From Paenibacillus solani (GTDB lineage: Bacteria; Bacillota; Bacilli; Paenibacillales; Paenibacillaceae), in contig NZ_LIUT01000003.1 of assembly GCF_001277345.1 (NCBI RefSeq), forward strand, positions 442,152 to 506,151: DNA of 64,000 bases, written 5' to 3'. Below the pieces are notes generated by a model. That model saw only the letters and a list, made by a program, of their open reading frames with translations, was not told the DNA's origin and did no database searches. Shown here in pieces: positions 33,669-42,650 of this stretch. A program made the position numbers and the translations under genes. Numbering within the stretch: position 1 is the stretch's first letter; every line of letters starts with the position of its first letter.

Positions 33669-35933
33669 TTATGCAGTCACCGCTGTATCCACATCTGCTG
33701 ACTTCTTATTTTTCGTAGTCAGGAAGTATACGGCAGTCAAAGCCAGGAACACGAGGCCGAATCCTGCCAATATACCCGCACTGGACCACATGCCATCGAA
33801 GCTTCCTGTGGAGATAACGTCCTTGTAACCTTTTACGCTGTATGTCATCGGTAATAGCGGGTTCAAGGCTTTCATCCAGTTCGGAATGAGTTCGAGTGGG
33901 AACGTACCTGCGCTTGTTGTCAATTGGAAGATCAGAATAACGATCACGACGAAGCGTCCCGGCTGATCCAGCCATGTGACAAACATTTGCACCAGGAACA
34001 TAAACGACAAACTTGTGATGAAGGTGAAGAGATAGAAGAGCGGAACGCTCTGTACCTCAAGCTTCAATCCATACAACATAACCACTGCTGCCAGCAGAGA
34101 TTGAATCAATCCCATGCCTGCAAAAGAAAGCGCACGACTGACAAACCGGTTCCATCCGGATGCATTCGGTACCGATGAATTGCGGATCGGTAAAATAATC
34201 GTAGTGATTAACGCGCCTACAAACAAACCAAGTGACAGGAAGTAAGGAGCGAAGCCTGTACCGTAGTTCGGCACCTCGTTCACTTTATGTTCTTCAACCT
34301 GTACCGGACCAGCGAACATACTGACCGTCTCGTCAGTTGTCTTAATATCGCCTGTCTTGCCGGCAGCCTCATTCAGCTTGCCTGCAAGCTCCCCGCTGCC
34401 TTCTTTCAATTCGCTCATTCCGTTTACCAGTTCGCCTGCACCGGAATCCAGCTGTTTGGAACCATCAGCAAGGGTCGTTACACCGCTACCCAACTTACCT
34501 GCTCCGCCTGCAAGCTGCTGTGTGCCCTGTGAAAGGGTTGCCGCACCGCTTGCCAGCTCCTTGCCGCCAGCTGCCGCTTCGCTCAGCTTTGTACCAAACA
34601 GCTTCATGCCGTCTGCTAATTGGCTTTGTCCTGCGTTCAGCTGTTTCGCACCGGCGAGCAGCTCTTGACCGCCTCCGGCAAGCTGTTTGCCGCCTTCAGC
34701 GAGCTGGCTAGCTCCCGCGCTCAGCTTGCCAGCACCTTCCTGCAGCTGCTGTGTGCCTTGATTCAGCTGAGCCGCGCCTTGGGCCAGCTGCTGCTGGCCA
34801 GCTTTCAACTCACTTGTGCCAGAGGCCACGGATTGGCTTGCCGCCAATAGCTTCTGCAGGTCCGGACTCTGTGCAAGTTCTGGATTGCTTTCAGCCAGCT
34901 GCTTCAATCCATCGGCAACTGCTTCGGCGCCTTGCTCCAGAGACGCGGTCGCTTCCAGCGATTGATTCAGCCCGGCTTTCAGGCTGCTGCTGCCTTCATG
35001 TGCGCTTTTCGCACCTTCGGCAAGCTGGGATGCTCCTGTCTGGTTCGCTTGCAAACCTTCATTGAGAGTGGTGCTGCCCGCTACCGCAGATTCAATCCCT
35101 GCTTGCAGCTTGGCACCGCCCTTGCTTGCTTCCTCAGCTCCTGCCTGCAGCTTGCTGTGACCTGCCTTAAGCTGATCCAAACCGGAAGCAAGGGTGCTGG
35201 CACCGGTGTTCAACTTGCCGGCACCATTATTCAAGTCCTGCACCCCTTGCGTCAAAGGAGCGAGTCCATCTTGCAGTGCTTGTGTGCCGCTGACCATTTT
35301 AGCCAGATTCTCTTTCAGTTTCACTGCACCATCGTCCAATTTCACGGCTCCTTCGGATAACTTCGTGGCGCCGTCCCCCGCTTCACTTAAGCCGTCGGAC
35401 ACTTTAGCTACTTGATCAAACAACGTTTCCGTATAGGCTTCCGTCACTTTGGCGGATACCTTGGATTGAATCTCCTTCACGGCGGTTCCACCGATCTGGG
35501 CGGCCAGGAAGTTATAACCTTCATTCGGCTCAAATATAATCTGTGCCGGTGCGGGATGTTCATCCATCAAGGTTGTTGCCTGCTGCGAGAAATTCTCGGG
35601 AATGCTGATCGTCATGTAATACTCATTATCTTTCATGCCTTGCTCTGCTTCATTTCGATCAACGAATTGCCAATTAAAATCCTTCCCTTTCTTCAACTCG
35701 GCGACCAAATCCTCGCCAGCCTGAAGCGTCTTGCCTTCAAAAACAGCGCCCTGGTCGTTATTAACGACCGCTACGGGCAAATCCTGCATCTTTCCATAGG
35801 GGTCCCAAAAGGCCCCGAGGAACATACCGCTGTACATGACCGGTATGAACAGCACCGCGATGATCGGAATCAATATTTTTTTGTTCCGAACGGCAGCGCC
35901 AAGATCTTTTGTAAATACTGATAATGACTTCAT
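33669..35933 (-). CDS. YhgE/Pip family membrane protein with long coiled repeat
   Basis: A 754-residue protein: one N-terminal transmembrane helix (about 22-42), a soluble domain with DLPVAVVNNDQGAVFEGK and PENFSQQATTL, then a long repeat (about 200-545) made of units such as LxxGAxxLxxGxxxL, and five C-terminal transmembrane segments (LFVGALITTIILPIRN onward). This is the Pip/YhgE layout; related proteins serve as phage receptors and in export (ESX-like). The gene follows its TetR regulator on the same strand, 213 bases away. A candidate operator lies in that gap. Confidence 0.92.
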   Translation of the reverse strand: MKSLSVFTKDLGAAVRNKKILIPIIAVLFIPVMYSGMFLGAFWDPYGKMQDLPVAVVNNDQGAVFEGKTLQAGEDLVAELKKGKDFNWQFVDRNEAEQGMKDNEYYMTISIPENFSQQATTLMDEHPAPAQIIFEPNEGYNFLAAQIGGTAVKEIQSKVSAKVTEAYTETLFDQVAKVSDGLSEAGDGATKLSEGAVKLDDGAVKLKENLAKMVSGTQALQDGLAPLTQGVQDLNNGAGKLNTGASTLASGLDQLKAGHSKLQAGAEEASKGGAKLQAGIESAVAGSTTLNEGLQANQTGASQLAEGAKSAHEGSSSLKAGLNQSLEATASLEQGAEAVADGLKQLAESNPELAQSPDLQKLLAASQSVASGTSELKAGQQQLAQGAAQLNQGTQQLQEGAGKLSAGASQLAEGGKQLAGGGQELLAGAKQLNAGQSQLADGMKLFGTKLSEAAAGGKELASGAATLSQGTQQLAGGAGKLGSGVTTLADGSKQLDSGAGELVNGMSELKEGSGELAGKLNEAAGKTGDIKTTDETVSMFAGPVQVEEHKVNEVPNYGTGFAPYFLSLGLFVGALITTIILPIRNSSVPNASGWNRFVSRALSFAGMGLIQSLLAAVVMLYGLKLEVQSVPLFYLFTFITSLSFMFLVQMFVTWLDQPGRFVVIVILIFQLTTSAGTFPLELIPNWMKALNPLLPMTYSVKGYKDVISTGSFDGMWSSAGILAGFGLVFLALTAVYFLTTKNKKSADVDTAVTA

Positions 35934-36030
35934 CCAGTCTCTCTCCTTTTATTCTCTAGATACAGCAGCTATTTAGCCGACATGCGTCTGCAGCAAAGGC
36001 AGAACACATTTTTTCCAACACAGTACATAA

Positions 36031-36062
36031 TGACCATTCTGCTCATTCGGTCAGTTCAGACC
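36031..36062 (-). promoter_or_regulatory. Candidate TetR operator before the YhgE gene
   Basis: TGACCATTCTGCTCATTCGGTCA (23 bases, split: TGACC at 36031-36035, CATTCGGTCA at 36044-36053) followed by GGTCAGTTCAGACC. The block CATTCGGTCA recurs at 36801-36810 before the TetR gene. Confidence 0.45.
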
Positions 36063-36146
36063 AAAAAAAAGATCGCTGGCAAGGAAGACGATCCCTCAAG
36101 CCATGAGAGTACGTCTTCCTCAACACGAAGGAGGATAATGCATCAC

Positions 36147-36728
36147 TTACGAAGAGGCCTTCAACCCGTCAGCCAAGAACACCATCATGTATTCCTTGAT
36201 CTGTTCCTTGCTCAGCGGCTTGTGAAGCTGATTGAAGTCGGTCGTGAGCGCAACGTACAGCTTCAGCATCACAAATGATACCACTTGAGCGTCCAGCGGC
36301 TTGATCTCACCGGTCGATTTGGCTTGCTCCACAATTCCCTGGAGATACCCAACGATTCCGTTCTCCACTTTCGTCAATCCTTCGTGCGCCTTAGGTGTGC
36401 CAATATCCCGTACCTCCTGAGACAGCTTAATGAACAGCTCATGCTCACTACGGAATTCAAGCAGCGCGTCCAGCACCCGATAGAGATTGTCGAAGAAATC
36501 CCTGTCCGACCGGAGCTCCTGCTCCGCAAGACGCTTCATCTCCATAATGGCCGATAACAGAATCTCATCAAACAGTTCATCCTTATTGGTAAAGAACGTG
36601 TAGATCGTGCCTTTTCCAACATTCGCAATCTTCGCCACCTGTTCCATCGTCGTCGCTTTATATCCGAACAAAGCAAACGACTTGGAGGCAGCATCCAGCA
36701 CCTGCTTCCGACGGTCCACAGCTGACAT
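36147..36728 (-). CDS. TetR/AcrR family regulator
   Basis: A 193-residue repressor with a normal TetR N-terminal HTH: RRKQVLDAASKSFALFGYKATTMEQVAKIANVGKGTIYTFFTNKDELF, then an all-helical ligand/dimer domain. GGAGGGG precedes the ATG. It lies directly upstream of yhgE-type gene on the same strand, and a shared operator-like motif is found upstream of both genes, so it likely represses itself and the membrane protein. The ligand is unknown. Confidence 0.93.
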   Translation of the reverse strand: MSAVDRRKQVLDAASKSFALFGYKATTMEQVAKIANVGKGTIYTFFTNKDELFDEILLSAIMEMKRLAEQELRSDRDFFDNLYRVLDALLEFRSEHELFIKLSQEVRDIGTPKAHEGLTKVENGIVGYLQGIVEQAKSTGEIKPLDAQVVSFVMLKLYVALTTDFNQLHKPLSKEQIKEYMMVFLADGLKASS

Positions 36729-36779
36729 GCTTACCCCTCCTTCTATAATCTTCTTAAGATGGGCTATCCTTCACGAAAC

Positions 36780-36810
36780 TGACCAAAATACAATTATGGT
36801 CATTCGGTCA
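36780..36810 (-). promoter_or_regulatory. Candidate TetR operator before the TetR gene
   Basis: TGACC (36780-36784) and the direct repeat GGTCATTCGGTCA (36798-36810), the latter read TGACCGAATGACC on the minus strand. The remaining gap to 37065 holds a weak plus-strand promoter (TTGAAA...TATACT, spacer 19) for the glycosyltransferase gene. Confidence 0.45.
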
Positions 36811-37064
36811 AAAATTACTTTATCAGATTATCGAAAGCATTGCAATATTTTTCATTAAAAATTTTATATAAATTTCACTACAGGGTTCAAACGTTATGAT
36901 AACGTCTAATGTAGAAAAGAGTCCTTCGCTTTTCGTCCGTAAAATAATTGAAATGCTTTTCCCTTTCGCGCGTATACTTATGATGCAAACTCTTTTTTTC
37001 GCGCCGCTCTTCAAAAAATGATTCCTGTTTTGTAAGATAGAGGGAGAAAGAAGTAGGTGAAACC

Positions 37065-38240
37065 ATGCGATATACAAGAGTGCTCCTCTTCTCAGAGGGT
37101 TTCGGTACAGGGCATACGCAAGCAGCGTATGCCCTGGCTGAAGGTATACAGCGGATAAGTCCCGGCATCCATTGCCGCGTGATTGAGCTTGGCAATTTTT
37201 TAAACCCAACTGTGGGACCGTTAATCTTATCCGCCTATCGAAAAACCGTCAGCACCAGGCCGCGTCTTGTCGGCATGCTGTACCGTTCGCAATATAAGAA
37301 ATCGTTAAACCGTCTAACACGGCTCGCGCTGCACCGTATTTTTTATGCGCAGGCCCAGCGAGTCATCGAACAGCTTAAACCGGATCTTATCATATGTACC
37401 CATCCTTTCCCAAACGCCGTGGTCTCCCGTCTGAAGCGTCAGGGACTCAATGTTCCGCTTTATACGCTTATCACGGATTATGATGCACATGGCACCTGGG
37501 TCAATCCGGAGGTTGATGAATATCTTGTCTCCACACCTCATGTGAAGAACATGCTAATGCTGCGGGACATCCCGCCGGAGTATATCCATGTAACCGGCAT
37601 CCCGGTGCACCCTAAATTCTGGGAACGGGGCAGCCGTGAGGCGCTGCAGGCCGAGCTTCAGTTAAATAACATGCCGACGGTGCTAATCATGGGCGGCGGT
37701 TGGGGGCTCGTATTCAGTAAAGACCTGCTCAGCAAGCTGGCAGTAAGAGCCGGGGATATCCAATTGGTTTTCTGTATGGGACAGAATGAGAAGCTGGTTG
37801 CCAGCATGCGTGAAGACCCGGTCTTCCAGCATCCCAACATTCATGTTCTCGGTTATCGTGACGATATACATAAACTTATGGACGTATCGGATCTGCTCAT
37901 TACGAAGCCTGGCGGAATGACATGCACGGAAGGAGCAGCAAAGGGAATCCCCATGCTGTTCTATGAACCTATTCCGGGACAGGAAGAAGTAAATTCTCAT
38001 TTCTTTGTCAGTGAAGGTTATGCAGAAATCCTGGATTCGCCTTCCGTGATCGACAAATGGCTAAGCCTGCTGTCTGATCATTATGATCAGGTATTGAACA
38101 AGCGTGAACAACTCAGCAGCAGACGCTCCCCGCATCTGGATCCCAATCACTGTGCCAGCAAGGTGATGGAATTGCTGAGCCAAGGCCGCTTGCCTGAATA
38201 CCACGAAGACCATATCAAGATTTTAGCGGACCAGCCCTAA
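37065..38240 (+). CDS. UgtP/MGDG synthase-like glycosyltransferase (GT28)
   Basis: The 391 residues show a GT-B enzyme of the diacylglycerol glucosyltransferase group: an N-terminal LFSEGFGTGHTQAAYALAEGI, CTHPFPNAVVSRLKRQGLNVPLYTLITDYDAHGTWV (with the acceptor-side TDY-H-W), GIPVHPKFW, VLIMGGGWGLVF and the C-terminal nucleotide-sugar site LLITKPGGMTCTEGAAKGIPMLFYEPIPGQEEVN. UgtP adds glucose from UDP-Glc to diacylglycerol, giving glycolipid anchors; the exact sugar number here is not known. ATG at 37065 after GTAGGTG. Monocistronic. Confidence 0.9.
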   Translation: MRYTRVLLFSEGFGTGHTQAAYALAEGIQRISPGIHCRVIELGNFLNPTVGPLILSAYRKTVSTRPRLVGMLYRSQYKKSLNRLTRLALHRIFYAQAQRVIEQLKPDLIICTHPFPNAVVSRLKRQGLNVPLYTLITDYDAHGTWVNPEVDEYLVSTPHVKNMLMLRDIPPEYIHVTGIPVHPKFWERGSREALQAELQLNNMPTVLIMGGGWGLVFSKDLLSKLAVRAGDIQLVFCMGQNEKLVASMREDPVFQHPNIHVLGYRDDIHKLMDVSDLLITKPGGMTCTEGAAKGIPMLFYEPIPGQEEVNSHFFVSEGYAEILDSPSVIDKWLSLLSDHYDQVLNKREQLSSRRSPHLDPNHCASKVMELLSQGRLPEYHEDHIKILADQP

Positions 38241-38282
38241 TATTCATTATGCGCCCATTCTTCAGCTATTGAACTTTAACCC

Positions 38283-38323
38283 AAAAAAGCTTCCCTGTCG
38301 TTTGTAACAGGGAAGCTTTTTCT
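38283..38323. terminator. Bidirectional terminator between convergent genes
   Basis: AAAAAAGCTTCCCTGT pairs with ACAGGGAAGCTTTTT; used by both the glycosyltransferase and the UPF0173 gene. Confidence 0.85.
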
Positions 38324-38336
38324 TACCTTAAGTTCA

Positions 38337-39020
38337 CTAGATTTCCAGACTTTCTCCTGCTTTCAACGGATGGCCCTGAACACCCATCTTGGACAATTCG
38401 TCACAGAAGGCCCCAGCATCCTGTTTAATGCCCGGGAAGGTGTCATAGTGCACAGGAATGACATGTTTCGTCCGAATCCACTGTGCGGCCAGCAGGGCGT
38501 CCTGCGGGCCCATCGTTAATGCATCACCAATCGGCAGCGCAGCCACATCGATGTTGTTCATCTCTCCGATCAGGCGCATATCACCGAACAAACCTGTATC
38601 ACCTGCATGATAGAAGGTTTTGCCGCCCATTGTTAGAATGACGCCTCCAGGCTCTCCTGCGTAGATCCAAGTGTCTCCAACTGATATGGATGAGGAGTGG
38701 AACGCCGGGGTAAACTTCACCTTAAAACCATCAAACTGTGCGCTTCCCCCGATATTCATGCCATGCGATTTGACCCCTTGACTGCCGCAATAGACCGCCA
38801 GTTCATAAACCGCGATGATGGGACAATCATTCTGCCTGGCAATCTCGATGCAATCACCAAAGTGGTCGGAGTGCCCGTGCGTCAGCACCACAGCATCTAC
38901 CTTTACGTCTTTGGGATCGATGCCAGAGTCCGGGTTCCCTGATAGCAACGGATCGATAATGACGCGAACGCCGCCTTCCTCCACCAATATGCTGGAATGG
39001 CCGTAATACGTTATATTCAT
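38337..39020 (-). CDS. UPF0173 metal-dependent hydrolase (metallo-beta-lactamase fold)
   Basis: The 227-residue protein has the family order MNITYYGHSSILVEEGG, IDPLLSGNP, the metal motif LTHGHSDHFGD, AFHSSS, YHAGDTGLFGDM and VIPVHYDTFPGI, so the metallo-beta-lactamase metal site (HxHxDH, later H, D, H) is intact. B. subtilis YtkL is a member; the reaction is not established. ATG at 39020 follows TAGGAGGTG. Confidence 0.93.
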   Translation of the reverse strand: MNITYYGHSSILVEEGGVRVIIDPLLSGNPDSGIDPKDVKVDAVVLTHGHSDHFGDCIEIARQNDCPIIAVYELAVYCGSQGVKSHGMNIGGSAQFDGFKVKFTPAFHSSSISVGDTWIYAGEPGGVILTMGGKTFYHAGDTGLFGDMRLIGEMNNIDVAALPIGDALTMGPQDALLAAQWIRTKHVIPVHYDTFPGIKQDAGAFCDELSKMGVQGHPLKAGESLEI

Positions 39021-39062
39021 GGTTAAACACACCTCCTACATACTAGTTTACCCACATGGGCA

Positions 39063-39962
39063 CTACTTGTAAAAAGAGTGGTTCCCTATTTTTTTGACAA
39101 ACGTTCTGGAATGATGAACTGTCAGATCCTGCGCAAGCTTAAGAGAAAGGAAGAAGTACGTATCGTCCTTTACCTCTTTTTGGCCATGAAGTGCCGCATT
39201 CACGGACTTGATCGTCTCTTCGTTCGGCTGGACACGTTTAAGACGCCCGTTCGCTACAGGACTAAATTGGTGCTTTTGATAAATAACATCGGTAATCGTA
39301 TCGGGAAAATTAGCTGACCGTAGCCGGTTTATGACAACGTTAGCAACTGCTACTTTGCCTTCGTACGGTTCGCCTTCCGCCTCTGCCATGACAATCTTCT
39401 GGAGCAGAAGCAGCTCTTCAGCTGACAAATCATAAGTCCAGGTTGCCTTATCTTTCTGATCCTGGGTTAACGTATTTGTTCTCGTGAAGAATAGAGTTGT
39501 GGGGGGTGTTAGGCTCTTGGCCTGTGATTTTACGACATGTTTCCCCTTTTGTTTTGCCGGTTTCCCGTCTGCAGTTTGAGATTTGGCTTTTTTCTTTTTC
39601 TCTTCTGCAGCCTTCATTGTTTGCTGGGAGTATAATTTATGGGGATCAGCCAAACCGATGCCTTGATCGTTTGTGAACGCCCCATTCTTGCCGCCTGTCT
39701 TATTCCACTCCTGGAAAACAATTGAAGACAAATTGCTGACAGGTTCCCTATCCTGTGATGTACTTGCTTCTGTTTTGAACTGATCAGGAATCTGTTCAGG
39801 AGCTTGGGCAGCCATTACAAACTTCGGCATCTCCTGTTGTCCTTCTTCACCATTTGTTGTCTTTGCCTGCATCCCAAGCAAGCTTATAAGAGACAAACTC
39901 ACAAAGAGCGCACCAATAAGCAGCGCAACCCAGCGATTTTGCCGTAGCACTTTCATAACCAT
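39063..39962 (-). CDS. SleB-type cell-wall hydrolase with N-terminal anchor
   Basis: A 299-residue protein with a short N-terminal transmembrane/signal segment (about 12-32, WVALLIGALFVSLSLISLLG), a basic, low-complexity linker (Lys/Gln/Ala rich, 40-165) and a C-terminal hydrolase_2 domain: LSAEELLLLQKIVMAEAEGEPYEGKVAVANVVINRL, with the conserved catalytic Glu in AEAEGEPY, and QFSPVANG. These domains act as spore-cortex lytic transglycosylases in SleB/CwlJ. ATG at 39962 follows AGGAGG. Gene order offers no partner. Confidence 0.88.
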   Translation of the reverse strand: MVMKVLRQNRWVALLIGALFVSLSLISLLGMQAKTTNGEEGQQEMPKFVMAAQAPEQIPDQFKTEASTSQDREPVSNLSSIVFQEWNKTGGKNGAFTNDQGIGLADPHKLYSQQTMKAAEEKKKKAKSQTADGKPAKQKGKHVVKSQAKSLTPPTTLFFTRTNTLTQDQKDKATWTYDLSAEELLLLQKIVMAEAEGEPYEGKVAVANVVINRLRSANFPDTITDVIYQKHQFSPVANGRLKRVQPNEETIKSVNAALHGQKEVKDDTYFFLSLKLAQDLTVHHSRTFVKKIGNHSFYK

Positions 39963-40068
39963 ATTTTTCCTCCTATGATGTCGAAACATTCCTACACTAT
40001 GTAACCACATTTTTAGGCTTTGAAAACATGGTAATTTTATGAACATTTTATTTTTACTTTCAGAAAAT

Positions 40069-40641
40069 CTAAGAAAGCCGCGCCACACCTACTTTTTCGT
40101 ACATGGGGCTTGCATGTAAATTTGTTCGAAATAGAACAATCTCCTGCACTTTCCATTGGATAGGTTCGGGTCCACTTCCGATAACATCCAAAGAAAATTT
40201 TTGAATACCTTGAAATTTACGGCTAACGGTGATATGCGGACGATAAGGCCGCTCCTCTGGCACGAATCCGCAGGACTCCATCTTCCGGACTACCGATCGC
40301 TGAAGCTGTTCTAGTGCAGACAGTTCCCCGCCGACTCCTGCCCACAAAATTCTGGGTGAGGCCATTGCGCCGAATACACCCGCATCATGAAGACGGAGTT
40401 GGAATGGTTGATGCCTCTTCGCAACCTCCTGAAGCGCTGCTGTCAGCTCCTCTATGCGATGTGTGGGCGTATCGCCCAGAAACTGCACGGTAATATGATA
40501 ATCCTGAGGATGAACCCATTTTCTGAAAGACACTTGCTCTGCCCACGCAGCCGTCCACTCCTGAATCCGTGAAGACACGTCGGCAGGCAAATGTACGGCA
40601 ACAAATAAACGATCCATAGCTTCCTTCTCTGAAAGGCTCAC
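40069..40641 (-). CDS. thpR: 2H phosphoesterase, RNA 2',3'-cyclic phosphodiesterase (ThpR-like)
   Basis: The 190 residues hold both HxT/S-V motifs of 2H proteins: QDYHITVQFLG and YRPHITVSRK, with spacing typical of LigT/ThpR, which open 2',3'-cyclic phosphates of RNA in vitro. DRLFVAVHLP begins the fold. Starts: GTG at 40641 (GGAAG before) or ATG at 40617. The 300 bases upstream to 40941 contain a CCTGAAT-N5-ATTCAGG palindrome of unknown meaning. Confidence 0.88.
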   Translation of the reverse strand: MSLSEKEAMDRLFVAVHLPADVSSRIQEWTAAWAEQVSFRKWVHPQDYHITVQFLGDTPTHRIEELTAALQEVAKRHQPFQLRLHDAGVFGAMASPRILWAGVGGELSALEQLQRSVVRKMESCGFVPEERPYRPHITVSRKFQGIQKFSLDVIGSGPEPIQWKVQEIVLFRTNLHASPMYEKVGVARLS

Positions 40642-40941
40642 TAAGACACTTCCTTCCCTTCCTAATTACCCAAGCAGCCCATTTACGGCTCCTATAAGCA
40701 CCATGTTTTCGAGATCGTCTATAGTTTGAGCAAATTAACCTGAATTTACTATTCAGGGTGCATCTGTTCGCCTAAAAATATGATGAAGCTCCAATTTACC
40801 ATAAATCAGACAAAAAAACATGTATAATTTTACCAAATGGTCATGTCACCTGTGCGCAAAGTTTTGATTTCTGATAATATGTTTCAAGAAGAATAACGCT
40901 TTTATTATGGCTGATGATCATATTTCTTAGGAGGTAGCACC

Positions 40942-41895
40942 ATGCCGAAAATCGTTGCGATCCACGAATTAACTACCGAACAACAGCAAAAAATCAAGGA
41001 AATCGCCCCTGACTACGAGCTGTTGGTTTCAAAAGCCAAAGAGCTTACGCCCCAATCCATTCGAGAGGCCGAAATTCTGATCGGCTGGTCACGTTCCTTA
41101 CAGGAGGACGTCTTGTCCAATGACAGTCAATTAAAGTGGATTCAAGCATGGTCCGCCGGTGTGGATAAAATGCCGCTGAACGAACTTGAAAATAAGGGAA
41201 TCCAGCTTACCAACGCCAGTGGCGTACATAGCATTCCGATTACGGAGCATATTTTTGCAATGATTCTGGCCTTCACACGCAACCTGCATCTCGCCATTCG
41301 CCAGCAATCGAATAACAAATGGGATACTTCCGGTACCTTCACGGAACTGGCAGGAAAAACGATCGTCATTGTCGGCGTTGGTCAGATCGGCAGTCATGCT
41401 GTGAAGGTGGCCCAAGCATTCGGCATGCGAACCGTCGGCGCTCGCCATTCCGGTAAATCGGATCCTCATGTCGAAGTCATGTATAAAGTCGACCAGCTTG
41501 AAGAGGCCCTGTCAGAAGGCGATTATGTCGTGAACATACTACCCCTGACCAACGAGACCCGCGGCTTGTTTGACAAGGCAAAATTTGCAGCAATGAAGAA
41601 CTCTGCTTTCTTCGTTAATGTGGGTCGGGGGCCGTCTGTGGTCACGGACGATCTGATTGAAGCGCTTCAATCAGGGGCTCTGGCAGGGGCCGGAATGGAT
41701 GTGTTTGAAGAAGAACCGCTTCCATCGGACCACCCGCTATGGTCTATGGACAACGTCATCATGACCCCTCATATGGCCGGAGATACAGATCGTTACAGCG
41801 AACGTGTCATGGACATCTTCCTTGAGAATTTACAACATTATGTAAACCATGAGCCCCTGTCTCGAAATGTGATCGACTATAGTAAATCCTATTGA
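40942..41895 (+). CDS. D-2-hydroxyacid dehydrogenase (NAD-dependent, PGDH-like)
   Basis: The 317-residue enzyme has the family halves: an N-terminal catalytic domain, ITEHIFAMILAF, the nucleotide fold IVIVGVGQIGSHAVKVA (GxGxxG), VNILPLTNETRGLFDKAKF, VNVGRGPSVVTDDLIEAL with the catalytic Arg, AGMDVFEEEPLPSDHPLW with the Glu, and MTPHMAG with the His. It probably reduces 2-oxoacids, but the substrate cannot be read from sequence. AGGAGG precedes the ATG. It is followed by 300 bases that include a hairpin GGTGCTAAG...TTAACACC and a terminator. Confidence 0.88.
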   Translation: MPKIVAIHELTTEQQQKIKEIAPDYELLVSKAKELTPQSIREAEILIGWSRSLQEDVLSNDSQLKWIQAWSAGVDKMPLNELENKGIQLTNASGVHSIPITEHIFAMILAFTRNLHLAIRQQSNNKWDTSGTFTELAGKTIVIVGVGQIGSHAVKVAQAFGMRTVGARHSGKSDPHVEVMYKVDQLEEALSEGDYVVNILPLTNETRGLFDKAKFAAMKNSAFFVNVGRGPSVVTDDLIEALQSGALAGAGMDVFEEEPLPSDHPLWSMDNVIMTPHMAGDTDRYSERVMDIFLENLQHYVNHEPLSRNVIDYSKSY

Positions 41896-42117
41896 TTAAG
41901 GAGTTGGGACCTGGTGCTAAGACTAAGTGTTAACACCTTGTTTCCGGGAGTTTGCGCAAAATAATTTTCAGTAGTCCTAACAGTTTAAAAAAATATGTCT
42001 ATTGCATCGACGTACCTTATATAAGAAGAGAGACTGCAGTTAGGTGGCTGTGGCTGTCATTCACCGTATGTCGATTTCGAGGAAATCTTATGCTTGGATG
42101 TTTATATGCACTTTTAA

Positions 42118-42166
42118 AAAAAGGAACGTCCCGAGGCTTCCTGCCATCCGGGACGTTCCGATTTCT
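42118..42166 (+). terminator. Intrinsic terminator before the alkyltransferase-like gene
   Basis: GGAACGTCCCG pairs with CGGGACGTTCC, preceded by AAAAAAA and followed by GATTTCTTTATT. Confidence 0.75.
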
Positions 42167-42196
42167 TTATTAATATTGAAGGAGGTTTAGAGAGCG

Positions 42197-42508
42197 ATGC
42201 AGCCGTATACGAAACGAGTCATTGAAGTAATCCAGAGCATCCCGGAAGGATATGTAATGACGTATGGACAGGTGGCCGGATTAGCTGGCAGTCCCCGAGG
42301 TGCCCGGCAGGTGGTTAGAATACTTCACACTCTCAGTCACATTCACAAGCTGCCCTGGCACCGGGTTGTCAATGCCAAAGGAGAGATTGCCATCAAGGAT
42401 GATGAATCCCGATTTATGCAGGAGCTATACCTTCAGGACGAAGGTGTTATCGTCAATCACAAAGGCATGATCGATTTGGAGAAATATCGTTATCATCCTC
42501 CCGAATAG
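42197..42508 (+). CDS. Alkyltransferase-like protein (ATL, MGMT-fold)
   Basis: The 103 residues cover only the DNA-binding half of O6-alkylguanine alkyltransferases: VIEVIQSIPEGYVMTYGQVAGLAGSPRGARQVVRIL with the helix-turn-helix Arg finger. The active-site PCHR is replaced by PWHRVV, which marks ATLs: they bind alkylated guanine without removing the group and feed nucleotide excision repair. GAAGGAGG precedes the ATG. Confidence 0.92.
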   Translation: MQPYTKRVIEVIQSIPEGYVMTYGQVAGLAGSPRGARQVVRILHTLSHIHKLPWHRVVNAKGEIAIKDDESRFMQELYLQDEGVIVNHKGMIDLEKYRYHPPE

Positions 42509-42534
42509 AATCCGAAAGCGAATGGTTAACATAG

Positions 42535-42650
42535 CCATCGATTCATACTGCGATTAATTTATGCAGGCCATTTACTCATGTCACCATTTACTCGCGTAGT
42601 CATTTACTAACACAGCCATTCCTCGCATAGCCGTTTACTCGCACAGCCAT
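42535..42650. repeat. Short degenerate repeats (CATTTACTCGC type)
   Basis: Six or seven imperfect copies of about 16 bases around CAGCCATTTACTCGCA, e.g. CCATTTACTCATG, CCATTTACTCGCG, TCATTTACTAACA, CCATTCCTCGCA, CGTTTACTCGCA. They fill the gap behind the ATL gene and reach the end of the methyltransferase frame. Confidence 0.45.
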
